Below are positions 44,260 to 52,891 of a DNA stretch of 64,000 nucleotides, in pieces. Source of the DNA: an uncultured Elusimicrobia bacterium (lineage in GTDB: Bacteria > Elusimicrobiota > Elusimicrobia > UBA1565 > UBA9628); NCBI GenBank assembly GCA_903830945.1, contig CAIKVT010000001.1, positions 1 to 64,000 on the forward strand, written 5' to 3'. The stretch's first letter is position 1; the number at the start of each line of letters is the position of its first letter. The notes below the pieces were generated by a model. It was given only the letters and a program-made list of their open reading frames with translations. It ran no database searches and was not told where the DNA came from. The position numbers and the translations under genes were made by a program.

Positions 44260-45218
44260 TTTCAGACGATCTTTTGCGCGGCGTTTCGCGCTCTTTTTAT
44301 CTCTCCCTGCGCGTCCTGCCTGTGGAACTGCGGCCGCAGATTTCCCTGGCCGATTTGCTGGCCCGGGCCAGCGATACGGTGGCCGACACCAAGGCCGTGA
44401 CGAGACAGCGTCGGCTTCAACTCCTGGGCGATATGCGCCGAAGCGATTTCCGTTCAGTCTCGGAGCTGGCCTCCGGACAGGCCTTGCCCGCGGAACGGCT
44501 CCTGCTGGAGAGGCTCGGAGACTGCGTCGCCGAGCTGGAGTCCCTGACGCCTGATGACCGGGGCTTGATCCGGTCCCTGTTGGACACTATCGTCTCGGGC
44601 CAGATCCTCGATCTGGAGCGGTTCCCCGGCGAGAGCGAGCGCGAGCTGGCGGCCCTGTCTGACGACGCGGAGCTGGACCGCTATACTTACCTGGTGGCGG
44701 GCTGCGTGGGAGAGTTCTGGACCAGGATGTGCGCGGCGCATCTGTCAGCCTTCGCCGCGCTCGATCAGGGAGAGATGGTCCGCTTGGGCGTGCGGTTCGG
44801 CAAGGGCCTGCAGCTTGTCAACGTCTTGCGCGACCTGGCCGGCGACCTGCGCATCGGCCGTTGCTATCTGCCGGCGGCGCAGCCGCGGCGGCTGTTGGAT
44901 CCGGGGAACTTCGACGAGGTGCGGGAGATCTACGGGCAGTGGCTCGATACGGCTCTGGGTCATCTCGACGCGGGCTGGCGCTATGTCCTGTGTCTGCCAC
45001 CGCAACTCTGGCGGCTGCGTCTGGCCTGCATCTGGCCGATCTGGATCGGGCTGGGGACGATCGCGCTGCTGCGCCGCTCCAATCCGCTGGACCCGTCGCG
45101 TCGGGTGATGGTCGCGCAGAACAGGGTATATTTTTTTCTGGTGCAGTCCGCGCTGTTCTCGCGCAGCGACCGTCTGCTGGGGTTGACCTATCGGCGCCTG
45201 AGAGCTGCCGCTCTCTAG
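44256..45218 (+). CDS. Squalene/phytoene synthase family protein
   Basis: 320 aa from ATG 44256, which overlaps the previous stop; the longer frame from 44169 lies wholly within that gene. First motif: SFYLSLRVLP...LLARASDTVADT with the Asp pair. Second: LQLVNVLRDLAGDLRIGRCYLP. Both bind the magnesium-diphosphate of FPP or GGPP. It joins two prenyl diphosphates head to head. No hopanoid (hpnC/D/E) or carotenoid genes are beside it, so whether it makes squalene or phytoene is unsettled. It ends 4 nt into the convergent surface-protein gene. Confidence 0.88.
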   Translation: MISDDLLRGVSRSFYLSLRVLPVELRPQISLADLLARASDTVADTKAVTRQRRLQLLGDMRRSDFRSVSELASGQALPAERLLLERLGDCVAELESLTPDDRGLIRSLLDTIVSGQILDLERFPGESERELAALSDDAELDRYTYLVAGCVGEFWTRMCAAHLSAFAALDQGEMVRLGVRFGKGLQLVNVLRDLAGDLRIGRCYLPAAQPRRLLDPGNFDEVREIYGQWLDTALGHLDAGWRYVLCLPPQLWRLRLACIWPIWIGLGTIALLRRSNPLDPSRRVMVAQNRVYFFLVQSALFSRSDRLLGLTYRRLRAAAL

Positions 45219-45793
45219 CGGATGATCATGATCTTGCCTTTCTTCTGGCCGGTCCCGGGCTGGCTGATGATGAAAATATAGACGCCGCTGGCGAGGGCGG
45301 AGCCTTGTTCGTTGGCGACCGGGGACCAGACTAAGCTATTCAAAAGGTCTGACTTGACGAATGTTTTGACCAAGCGCCCGGAGAGGGTGTAAATCTTGAT
45401 GGTGACTTCAGAGGGCAGTTCCGTGAAGGTGATTTTGGTATGGCCCTGGGACGGGATGAAGGGCGTGGGAAAAGCGTGAGCGGCGCTCGTGTCGGACGCC
45501 GCAACCCGGACCGAGGCCACGACGCCGGGCCAGAGTTGAAAGGCGCCGCCCGCCATGGCCGTGCCGAATTTTCCCATCGCGGAGACGAGCGTTAGACCAT
45601 CCGTGGTGTCGAGGCTCGGGTGGTTAGTATCCTTCATGCGGTCGCCGCCGGAGCCGATCGCCGTTTCGGCCAGGCAGAGGTCGCCGTCGGGCGAGGCGGG
45701 CTGGCCCGGAGTGCAGGGGGCGGCCTGGCCCCAGGCCAGGCGCGCCGCGGCGGCGAGCAGCAGAGTGATGAGAAAAAGAGGTCTCATGGGCAT
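45215..45793 (-). CDS. Secreted protein with FlgD-like C-terminal sorting-type domain
   Basis: 192 aa. Signal peptide PLFLITLLLAAAARLAWGQA, a short variable region, then a C-terminal immunoglobulin-like domain of the FlgD/type IX sorting kind: HAFPTPFIPSQGHTKITF, then EVTIKIYTLSGRLVKTF, ASGVYIFIISQPGTGQKKGKIMIIR. Such domains guide proteins to the surface in Bacteroidetes-type secretion and occur at the ends of many surface proteins in related phyla. Start is ATG 45793, with 45787 as the alternative. It follows the tail-fibre-like gene by 20 nt in the same direction. Confidence 0.72.
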   Translation of the reverse strand: MPMRPLFLITLLLAAAARLAWGQAAPCTPGQPASPDGDLCLAETAIGSGGDRMKDTNHPSLDTTDGLTLVSAMGKFGTAMAGGAFQLWPGVVASVRVAASDTSAAHAFPTPFIPSQGHTKITFTELPSEVTIKIYTLSGRLVKTFVKSDLLNSLVWSPVANEQGSALASGVYIFIISQPGTGQKKGKIMIIR

Positions 45794-45813
45794 TCTCTAT
45801 TAGGCTTTCCCTG

Positions 45814-48129
45814 TTATTGCCACTGTCCCCCGGCGGCGTTGGCATATTGTGAGGCCGCTCCTGTCCCGGTGGAAACGACTACCATGCCATTCGTGCAATC
45901 GTTGCAGTAGAAGAGCCTGCCTGCCGCACCTGCGCCGGTGGTTTTGAGGGTGGCCTTTGCAACGGAAGGCAAGCCTACACCTCCTGTGCCGGGGCCGCCT
46001 CCGAACGTGAAGATCCCAGACGGGAAGGTCCCGGCGCTGATTTGGGTGGCGACGAGGCTGGTCAGGTTCACGCCGCTCACCGCTGGCAACGTGGTGCCTA
46101 TAGAAGGAACGCCGGAACCATCCGTCACCAGGACCCCGCTGGCAACGGTCGTCAGCCCCGCTACGTTGTTCGCCCCGTTGGAGTAGAGGATTTGGCTCGC
46201 GCCCACTGTATTTGGAAAGGCTGCCTGGCTGTTCACCCAGTTAGTCCCGTTGGAACGCAGCAGCGTCCCCGAAGCGCCGGATGTTCCGGGATACTGCGTC
46301 GTCGTCCATGCCGGCGCCCCGGCCCCTCCGCTCTGAAGCAGTTGCCCGGCCGTCCCCGCGGCCAGCATCGATGTTGTCTTCACTGCGGACTGGTAGGGCA
46401 GTTGTCCCGCGCCCCCTCCGGCCAGATTCGTTGCCCACTTCACGGTGGTGCCCAGGGACATGTCGGTCCATTGGGGTGCGCCGGCAACGTTGCTCGTCAA
46501 CGCATAATCCTGCGTCCCCTGTCCCAGCGCGCTCATCACCCCTGTCGCGGAGAAATACGGGATGCCCCCTGCCGCTCCTCCGCTCAAATCAGCCCCCGTC
46601 CCTCCGTTCTTGGCAGGGACAGCACCCGCACCGGTGCCGATCGTATTTAAAGTGGTCAGTCCCGATCCCGGCACACCGGTGAAGTTCGTGCCGGTCAATG
46701 TCGGCGTGTTGGTCCAGGAGGGTGCACCATTGCTGCCGAAGAGCACCGTGTTGAGTCCCGGCTGAGCCGTCGTCGTCGGCGTGGTCCCGGCCCCTTGTCC
46801 GTAGACCACCCCATTGAGCGTCAATGCCGGGGACCAGGACAGGCCGGCGCCGCCGGTATAGCCTAGGACGCCTCCCGAAGTCGCGGCATTGAGCCCCGTG
46901 CCGCCGGAGCCGACCGCCAGGGGATTGCCCAAGGACAGCGTGCCGCCGCTGACTGCGAGGGTCGAACCGCCCACCGAGAAGGCGCTGCCCTGCACGGTGA
47001 CGGTGCCGACGATGGTTCCCTGTCCGCGGATCGTCGCGCCGCCGTTGACGTCGAGAGTCGTCCCCGGGGATGCCGTCCCGACGCCGACGTTCCCGCTGCT
47101 GTCTATCCGCAGCCTCTCACTGCCGCTGGTCGCCAATGTCGCTATATGGGATGCGGAGAATACCGCTAAACCTTCCGTAGCACCTAAGCTGAAAAAACCG
47201 CCGGAATCAAGGGCATAAAAGTTTGCGGCTTTCGTCTCTCCATTCACCTCGAGTTTGTAGCCCGGCGCCGTCGTCCCGATGCCGACGTTGCCCTGGATGA
47301 TCGCTCCATTGGCCGGCGCCGCCGTGCCGGCGTAGCCTGCGCCGCTGCCTACGGCCATCGCGCCGGAGACGTCCAAGCGGTTCGCGGGACCGTTTATCCC
47401 TATGCCTACGCTGCCGATCGTCGTCAGGGCGAGAGGGTTGTTGCCGTCGATGGTCAGTGTGCCCGAGCTCATGTGCAGCAAAGTCGCCGGGTTCGCGGCC
47501 CCGATGCCGACCCGCCCGGTCGTGATGATGGAGTTGAGCGCGTTGCCGTCGATGGTTAGCGTGCCCGAGCTCATGTGCAGCGAGCCTACCAGGCCGGTGT
47601 TGAGCGTGACGGAGGAGATGGTGAAGATAGGCGTTGATGTCGGGGATGTGCTGATGTTGAAGCCTCCGGTGGAGATGTCGATGGTCCCCTCGATGGTCTT
47701 GGCTACGAGCGCGTAAGGCATGGAAAAGAGCTGTTCCCGCGGTGTCATTTTTTGGCCGCTTCCAATAGCGATGCCCGGCTTGTCGATCTCCACTTCCAGC
47801 CAGCGCTGTCCGCCGCCCACTAAAGTGTCGGTCGTCACTGGAACGGTGACGCTGAACAGGCCTGTGACGATGTTGGCGGACGTCGGCATTTGCGGCCCGA
47901 TCTTGTCGGCGCCGGTCGCTGAGCCATAGAGCTGGAAAACGAATCCCCATGGCGACGGCGAGGTCACGGGGATCCCGCTTTCATTGAGGCGTCCCTGGTA
48001 GTTGATGCCTCCCGGTACGCTGCCAGGCTGGGCCGTGCCTTGCGGGCGGAAGGTGGCGGCGCAGAGCGTTGGTCCGGCGCATAACGCTCCGGCCAGCAAA
48101 GCCAGCAGAAGGGAGGAGGATTTCTTCAT
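45814..48129 (-). CDS. Large secreted repeat protein resembling tail-fibre surface proteins
   Basis: 771 aa. Signal peptide KKSSSLLLALLAGALCAG, then an N-terminal domain like those in secreted proteins of this group (INYQGRLNESGIPVT, LYGSATGADKIG). A long Gly/Thr/Ser/Ala-rich region follows with repeats of the phage-fibre type (NVGIGTTAPGYKLEVNG; NVGVGTASPGTTLDVNG) and a duplicated HMSSGTLTIDGN unit. There are three Cys in total, two of them near the end (YCNDC). It is probably a fibre-like surface protein. Upstream lies a PorV-like gene and downstream the FlgD-domain protein, all on the minus strand with small gaps. GAGG lies about 8 nt before ATG 48129. Confidence 0.78.
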   Translation of the reverse strand: MKKSSSLLLALLAGALCAGPTLCAATFRPQGTAQPGSVPGGINYQGRLNESGIPVTSPSPWGFVFQLYGSATGADKIGPQMPTSANIVTGLFSVTVPVTTDTLVGGGQRWLEVEIDKPGIAIGSGQKMTPREQLFSMPYALVAKTIEGTIDISTGGFNISTSPTSTPIFTISSVTLNTGLVGSLHMSSGTLTIDGNALNSIITTGRVGIGAANPATLLHMSSGTLTIDGNNPLALTTIGSVGIGINGPANRLDVSGAMAVGSGAGYAGTAAPANGAIIQGNVGIGTTAPGYKLEVNGETKAANFYALDSGGFFSLGATEGLAVFSASHIATLATSGSERLRIDSSGNVGVGTASPGTTLDVNGGATIRGQGTIVGTVTVQGSAFSVGGSTLAVSGGTLSLGNPLAVGSGGTGLNAATSGGVLGYTGGAGLSWSPALTLNGVVYGQGAGTTPTTTAQPGLNTVLFGSNGAPSWTNTPTLTGTNFTGVPGSGLTTLNTIGTGAGAVPAKNGGTGADLSGGAAGGIPYFSATGVMSALGQGTQDYALTSNVAGAPQWTDMSLGTTVKWATNLAGGGAGQLPYQSAVKTTSMLAAGTAGQLLQSGGAGAPAWTTTQYPGTSGASGTLLRSNGTNWVNSQAAFPNTVGASQILYSNGANNVAGLTTVASGVLVTDGSGVPSIGTTLPAVSGVNLTSLVATQISAGTFPSGIFTFGGGPGTGGVGLPSVAKATLKTTGAGAAGRLFYCNDCTNGMVVVSTGTGAASQYANAAGGQWQ
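47440..47581 (-). repeat. Duplicated 40-nt unit in the fibre-like gene
   Basis: Two copies, at 47440-47479 and 47542-47581, 102 bp (34 codons) apart, differ at two positions and both encode HMSSGTLTIDGN. They mark an internal duplication and could recombine. Confidence 0.8.
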
Positions 48130-48154
48130 AAGTTGCCTCGTTGCATGCGATGGT

Positions 48155-49312
48155 TCATGGGTGGACCCATTTTTTATAATCGGGGGATAGGATCATCTCC
48201 GAATCCGGCAGCGCCTGGTTCGACTCCGTCTGTGGGGTTTGGCCCGCAGGAGCCTGGCGCGCTCGTTCGAGCTCGCGCCGCTTCCGCGGAGCCGCCTGGT
48301 CCCGGGAGCGGCGCCATTCGACGATCGTGCCGCGGCGCTCCTCGCGTAGAGTCTGGCCGAATTTGAGGACGATGCTGGCTCGGTGCGTCTGCGCGAAGTT
48401 TCCGGAGTCCATGAAGGCGTAGTCGAAGCCGAGTTCGCAGGGTTTATGCTCGTCTCGGAAGAGGTCGAGACCCATGCCGATCGTGTAGCCGGGCCCCTCT
48501 CCCGGGTCGTTGCGGCCTCCCAGGCGTATGGCCATGACACCTTGGTACCAAAGCTCGATGCCACCGGAGACCGCCAACGTCTGGCCTCGGGTCTCGATTC
48601 CGTCCATGGTGAGGGTGAAATAGTGCGGGAAGTCCCGCGGGTCATAGGGCGTCCATGAGGCTCCGAGGCGCGTTGTGATGGGCAGGGGAGAGGTCTCGGA
48701 GATGTAGCGCAGGCCGTTGCCGAAGTTGAGCACCGCGGCGCCCAGGCGCACACTGCGTGCGGGGACCCACAGCATGCTCACGTCTCCCGCCACGGTGGCG
48801 GCGTGGGTGGTGTTGAGCCGCGAGGTGATGTACTTGCCTGAGCCGCCTATCGCCCAGGTGTCCGATATGCGCAGGCCGTAGGAGAACTGGTAGGCCGAGT
48901 CCATGGCCGAGGTCTGGCCGCTGGGTTGTTCGGTGACCGAATAGGAGTCGAAAGGCGCTATGCTGAGCGCGTTGACCGCCAGCCCGTAGGTGCCGAAGCG
49001 GAGCGGGTGCACGTAGCCGGTCCACGCGTGGCTGACTCCCGGGGCGTAGACGTCGTAGACCATGCCGAGCTCTTGGCGCGGAAGGAACGCTATCCCTGCA
49101 GGATTGTAGGCCAGGGCATGGACGTCGTCGGCCAGCCCGGTGAAGGCTTCCGCCAGGCCGGCTGGGCGCGCTCCGACGGGTATGCGCAGGAAGTCCGCGC
49201 TTGTGGTCCCGGGGCCGGCGCCGGAGAAGCTGTCGGTTCGGGCGGGCAGAGGGCTGCCCAAGTACAGCAGGGCGGCCAGACAGACTACGCCTTTGGCATG
49301 GGTGCGCACCAC
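48155..49312 (-). CDS. PorV/UPF0164-like outer-membrane barrel protein
   Basis: 385 aa from GTG 49312 (GTG 49309 also possible), set by the signal peptide VVCLAALLYLGSPLPARA-like stretch. The mature part starts TTSADFLRIPVGARPAGLAEAFTGLADDVHALAYNPAGIAFLPRQELG, which matches PorV and the UPF0164 family: a long-chain-fatty-acid-transporter-like beta barrel where PorV carries type IX substrates. Later strands alternate polar and nonpolar residues (YGLRISDTWAIGGSGKYITSRL). The C-terminal 60 residues are charged. The following gene encodes a fibre-like secreted protein, which fits a surface-delivery role. Confidence 0.75.
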   Translation of the reverse strand: MVRTHAKGVVCLAALLYLGSPLPARTDSFSGAGPGTTSADFLRIPVGARPAGLAEAFTGLADDVHALAYNPAGIAFLPRQELGMVYDVYAPGVSHAWTGYVHPLRFGTYGLAVNALSIAPFDSYSVTEQPSGQTSAMDSAYQFSYGLRISDTWAIGGSGKYITSRLNTTHAATVAGDVSMLWVPARSVRLGAAVLNFGNGLRYISETSPLPITTRLGASWTPYDPRDFPHYFTLTMDGIETRGQTLAVSGGIELWYQGVMAIRLGGRNDPGEGPGYTIGMGLDLFRDEHKPCELGFDYAFMDSGNFAQTHRASIVLKFGQTLREERRGTIVEWRRSRDQAAPRKRRELERARQAPAGQTPQTESNQALPDSEMILSPDYKKWVHP

Positions 49313-49362
49313 CCCGATTGTGCATGATGGTATTTGCAAGAATATTACAGGAAAATCCTGTT

Positions 49363-49656
49363 TTAACGCGATTGTGTGGACCGCCCGAACGGCTGGTCTT
49401 GTTGTTGGGACCTTTGTTTTGCCAGATAAGCGCCCATAAGGGCCAGGATGGCGATGAGCCATGCGGCGAGAACGGACCAAGCCGCATAGCGCAGCCAGGG
49501 AGGGGTGGAAGTGATCTTCCCGCCAGTATCGAGCGCCAGGAACTCAGGGGGGATACCTGGTTTGGGCTGCGGCGCCTTGCGGAAAGGCTCTTTGCAAAAA
49601 TCGCACCACTGCGCTGTGTCCGGGGATTCGAAACCGCAGGCCGGGCATCTAATCAT
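49363..49656 (-). CDS. Zinc-ribbon protein with one membrane helix
   Basis: 97 aa. RCPACGFESPDTAQWCDFCKEPF is a zinc ribbon with CX2C...CX2C. A Pro-rich linker follows and then one transmembrane helix (YAAWSVLAAWLIAILALMGAYLA) with a polar tail. Small proteins of this shape are common in bacteria and their roles are mostly unknown. It precedes the PorV-like gene in the same direction with a 50-nt gap. The ATG at 49656 begins directly at the ribbon. Confidence 0.75.
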   Translation of the reverse strand: MIRCPACGFESPDTAQWCDFCKEPFRKAPQPKPGIPPEFLALDTGGKITSTPPWLRYAAWSVLAAWLIAILALMGAYLAKQRSQQQDQPFGRSTQSR

Positions 49657-49772
49657 GGTCGTACTTGAGCCTCGGGGGAGTGGCGACCTCGAAGGTGGCG
49701 AGCCTCACAACGGCAGTATATTGAATTTGACTCGAAGGCTCAATACGTGTGGAGTAGGCTGTGTCTGCTTCC

Positions 49773-50921
49773 TTACGGGCAAGGGACGAAGCGCTTTTGC
49801 TTGACGTCGGCCCGGGTCATCGTGATGACGCTTTTTAAGGTATCGCCTTTGGCGTCGAACACGATGGTGCCGAGTATGCCGGAGTGTCGGCTGGTCCGGA
49901 GACATTCGAGCATCAGCGCGCGGTCGGCCCCGTGGCGGCGCAGGCATTCCACGGCGATGAGTCCGGCTTCGTAGGCGTAATGGTCGAAGGCCCGCGGCGT
50001 GCCGCCATAACGCCTGTGATAATTCTCCACGAAGTCGGCCGCGCTGGGGAGGTCCTCCACGGGCACGCCGTTGACCGCCAGATTCGCCCCGTCGGCAGCC
50101 GGGCCGGCGATAGTGAAAAGTTCCGGCGCTTTGGCCCCGTCTCCCCCGAGGAAAAGGAAGCTCAGGCCCAGTCCTCGCGCCGCCTTGAGAAGCCGTCCGA
50201 ATTCCGTGTGGATCCCGCCGAAGAACAGCCCGTCCGGCCGCAGAGCTTTCAGCTCGGAGAGCAGCGCCGTGAAGTCCGTTTCGCCGCGGAAGACATTGCG
50301 GGAAGGCACCGTCACGGCGCCTTTGCTTTCGAAGCGGCGGCGGAATGCTTTTGTCAGGTCGCGGCCATAGGGAGTCCCGTCGTCGACGATGGCCATGCGG
50401 CGCAGCGCGAACCGGTCGTAGGCGTAGTCGGCCGCGTAGGCACCCAAGACTGCGTCGGAGGCTGGCAGGCGAAATACAACCCGGGGCCCGGTCCAGTCCG
50501 GGCGGGTCTGCTGCAGGGTCACCTCGGGACTGGTCGCCGATGGAGTGAGCATGGCCAGCCCCGCCTCGGCGTAGATTTTGGCCGCAGCGATGGAGCAGCC
50601 GGAGGTGAGGTGTCCGACCACCACGGCTACCGCGGGGTCCGCCGCGGCGCGGGCGGCGACCTTGGCCGCGGTGTCCGGTTCGGCGCGGTCATCGTAGGGG
50701 GCGACTTCGAGCCGCCAAGGCGACTCCCCATCGGCCTCTGAGTCGGCCACGGCCATCTCCACGGAGCGCTGCATGCCCAGGCCCTCGGGCGCGAGGTCTC
50801 CGGTCAGCGGCCCGGTCACGGCGATGCGCACCAGGGGCTTGGCGCGGTCGCAGGCCAAGGGCCCGGCCCAGACCAGCATCCCTAGGGCCATGGTCACAAC
50901 GAGAGAGAGGAGGCGTCTCAT
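49773..50921 (-). CDS. Branched-chain amino-acid type (LivK) substrate-binding lipoprotein
   Basis: 382 aa. Signal peptide RRLLSLVVTMALGMLVWAGPLAC with a lipobox-like end at Cys, so probably a lipoprotein. The mature part has the periplasmic-binding-protein type I pattern: IAVTGPLTGDLAPEGLGMQRSVEMAV, VVGHLTSGCSIAAAKIYAEAGLAMLTPSATSPE, and DYAYDRFALRRMAIVDDGTPYGRDL. No livHMGF genes flank it, so it may be a sensory or orphan binding protein. The stretch 49657-49772 before the zinc-ribbon gene is empty. Confidence 0.9.
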   Translation of the reverse strand: MRRLLSLVVTMALGMLVWAGPLACDRAKPLVRIAVTGPLTGDLAPEGLGMQRSVEMAVADSEADGESPWRLEVAPYDDRAEPDTAAKVAARAAADPAVAVVVGHLTSGCSIAAAKIYAEAGLAMLTPSATSPEVTLQQTRPDWTGPRVVFRLPASDAVLGAYAADYAYDRFALRRMAIVDDGTPYGRDLTKAFRRRFESKGAVTVPSRNVFRGETDFTALLSELKALRPDGLFFGGIHTEFGRLLKAARGLGLSFLFLGGDGAKAPELFTIAGPAADGANLAVNGVPVEDLPSAADFVENYHRRYGGTPRAFDHYAYEAGLIAVECLRRHGADRALMLECLRTSRHSGILGTIVFDAKGDTLKSVITMTRADVKQKRFVPCP

Positions 50922-50952
50922 CCCCTTAGGATAGAAAGAAACAGGCGGCGAT

Positions 50953-51951
50953 TCAATCGCGGATAAGCTTTAGCCAGAGCGAGGAGACCAGGAAGTCTTT
51001 GAGACGCGCGTGCTCCACCCAGCGCGCCTGCGGCGGCCGGGGCCCGATGAGGCTGGCCCGGCGCAGTGAGAGTGCGATGCGGTATCGGGTGATGGCATGG
51101 CGAATGGTTGTGAGTCGAGGCCCGACCCTGGCAGGGAAACGTCCCATTTCGGGAAGCCCCCAGTGTCCCTTGAGGATCAGCTCATCACGGCCTCTTTCCC
51201 AGAGCAGGACCCGGCTGCCGCGTTCGATCCAAAGGCAGGTCAAGCTCATGTCTTTTGGCTCCGTTTTGGGGCCGAGGATCGGCAGCCGTTTTTGCAGCCC
51301 ACCCTTCTTGGCCGCGCAAAGGCCGCCGATGGGGCAGACCTCGCATCGGGGGGTCTGCGGAGTGCAGACCACTTCGCCTAATTCCATAACGGCTTGATTC
51401 CAGTCCCCCGGGTGACGCGGGTCGAGCAGTTCTTGCGCCATCGCCGTCAAACGTCTTTGCGTGGCGGGTTGGCGCGCGTTGGACCGGATCGCGAAGAGCC
51501 GGCACATCACCCTGGTCACATTGCCGTCCAAAACCGCGTGGGGCTGGCCGAAGGCAATGGAGGACACCGCGGCCGCCGTATAACGACCCACTCCGGGCAA
51601 GGCCAGCCAGGAGTCTAGGTCGCGCGGGCAGTCCCTACCGGGCCTGGCCGCGATACGGCGGGCAGCGGCGAGCAGGTTTCGCGCTCGGGCGTAGTAGCCC
51701 AGGCCTGCCCAGGCTCGCAGGACCTCGGGCTCGCGGGCGCGGGCCAGAGAGCATATATCCGGGAACCGCCGCAGAAAATCCTCATAGCGGGGCAGGACTG
51801 CGGCTATGGTGGTCTGTTGGAGCATGGTCTCCGCGACCCATACGCGGAACGGGTCCGCGTCGCGCCGCCAAGGCAGAAGCCGGGCCGAGCGCGCGTACCA
51901 GGAAAGAAGTCGTCGCCGCAGAAGCGCTGCGGCCGGCGCGAGGCGGCTCAC
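50953..51951 (-). CDS. mutY: A/G-specific adenine glycosylase MutY
   Basis: 332 aa. VAETMLQQTTIAAVLPRYEDFLRRFP carries the catalytic Glu-containing and helix-hairpin-helix area. WAGLGYYARARNLLAAAR and LPGVGRYTAAAVSSIAFGQPHAVLDGNVTRV follow, the last with the catalytic Asp. The [4Fe-4S] loop is CTPQTPRCEVCPIGGLC (CX6CX2CX5C). A C-terminal NUDIX-like domain is shortened but present. It removes adenine mispaired with 8-oxoguanine. GTG 51951 overlaps the stop of the BON lipoprotein gene. Confidence 0.95.
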   Translation of the reverse strand: MSRLAPAAALLRRRLLSWYARSARLLPWRRDADPFRVWVAETMLQQTTIAAVLPRYEDFLRRFPDICSLARAREPEVLRAWAGLGYYARARNLLAAARRIAARPGRDCPRDLDSWLALPGVGRYTAAAVSSIAFGQPHAVLDGNVTRVMCRLFAIRSNARQPATQRRLTAMAQELLDPRHPGDWNQAVMELGEVVCTPQTPRCEVCPIGGLCAAKKGGLQKRLPILGPKTEPKDMSLTCLWIERGSRVLLWERGRDELILKGHWGLPEMGRFPARVGPRLTTIRHAITRYRIALSLRRASLIGPRPPQARWVEHARLKDFLVSSLWLKLIRD

Positions 51952-52244
51952 TCCGGGATGAGAACGTTGACGAGGACTTGGTCCACGCCCTTGATCCGGC
52001 GCGTGATGCGTGCGACGAGGTCTTGTTCGCTTCGGTTCTTGAGCACGCCGGATAAGGTCACCACGCCGGTGTCAACGTCGATGTTCAGGTAGCGCAGGTC
52101 GATGTCGGGCTGACTGTGCAGCGCGGTCTCGATTCGAGCCTTGATGGCCGCGTCGCTGAGATCCACCGGCTCCACGTTGCGCAGGCAGCCGGACAAGCCT
52201 GCGGTCAGGATCGCGGCAGCCAGCAGGCGCATTCCAGCCTTCAT
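51948..52244 (-). CDS. BON-domain lipoprotein
   Basis: 98 aa from ATG 52244. Signal peptide KAGMRLLAAAILTAGLSGC with lipobox LSGC, then one BON domain (DAAIKARIETALHSQPDIDLRYLNIDVDTGVVTLSGVLKN, VNVLI). BON domains bind membrane phospholipids, as in OsmY and DolP. A start at 52259 is also open, but a TACATT box then overlaps it. It is coupled to mutY by a GTGA overlap. Confidence 0.85.
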   Translation of the reverse strand: MKAGMRLLAAAILTAGLSGCLRNVEPVDLSDAAIKARIETALHSQPDIDLRYLNIDVDTGVVTLSGVLKNRSEQDLVARITRRIKGVDQVLVNVLIPE

Positions 52245-52250
52245 GGCAAT

Positions 52251-52256
52251 AATGTA
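52251..52256 (-). promoter_or_regulatory. -10 box for leaderless BON-lipoprotein gene
   Basis: TACATT on the minus strand ends 6 nt before ATG 52244. The adjacent plus-strand TACAAT (52255-52260) may serve rdgB, so the two promoters overlap. Confidence 0.45.
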
Positions 52257-52282
52257 CAATTTTATCGACGAAGCGGCAAACG

Positions 52283-52891
52283 ATGGATATCCTTCTCGCC
52301 ACCCGCAACCGACACAAGGTCATCGAGATCGCGAGCCTACTGGATGGAGGACTACGCGTTCTCTCTCTCGATGAGCGGCCCGACGCTCCTATCGTAGAGG
52401 AGGACGCTCCCACCTTGGAAGGCAACGCGCGTAAAAAAGCGGTCGCGACCGCGGCTGCGACCGGGGTTTGGTGTCTTGCCGACGACACGGGCCTGGAGGT
52501 CGCGGTTCTTGGCGGCGCGCCGGGGGTGCTTTCCGCTCGCTATGCCGGCCCTGACTGCGACACCGCGGCCAACAACATCAAGCTTCTGGAGGCCTTGCGA
52601 GATATGCCTCCGGCGCGGCGGCGGGCCGTCTTCCGAACGGTCATGGCCCTCTCTGATCCGAGCGGCGGCACGGTCGTGCTGGAAGAGGGGCGGCTCGATG
52701 GCGTCATCGCCGTCGAGCCGGCGGGGGCCAACGGATTCGGCTATGACCCGCTCTTCATCGTGACCTCTCGGGGCAAGACGCTCGCCCAATTGAGCCTGGA
52801 GGAGAAGAACACATTGAGCCACCGGGCCGCGGCACTGACGCGCATGCTGCCCCATCTGCGGCGTCTGGCGCTCGGAGAGAGCTTGTGCTGA
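52283..52891 (+). CDS. rdgB: dITP/XTP pyrophosphatase RdgB (HAM1 family)
   Basis: 202 aa. LLATRNRHKVIEIASLL with the phosphate-binding Asn/Lys, EEDAPTLEGNARKKA, LADDTGLEVAVLGGAPGVLSARYAG and GFGYDPLFI are the HAM1 signature blocks, and LEEKNTLSHRAAAL is the C-terminal His-containing block. It hydrolyses dITP and XTP to keep them out of DNA. Its end overlaps the next gene by 7 nt. Confidence 0.96.
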   Translation: MDILLATRNRHKVIEIASLLDGGLRVLSLDERPDAPIVEEDAPTLEGNARKKAVATAAATGVWCLADDTGLEVAVLGGAPGVLSARYAGPDCDTAANNIKLLEALRDMPPARRRAVFRTVMALSDPSGGTVVLEEGRLDGVIAVEPAGANGFGYDPLFIVTSRGKTLAQLSLEEKNTLSHRAAALTRMLPHLRRLALGESLC

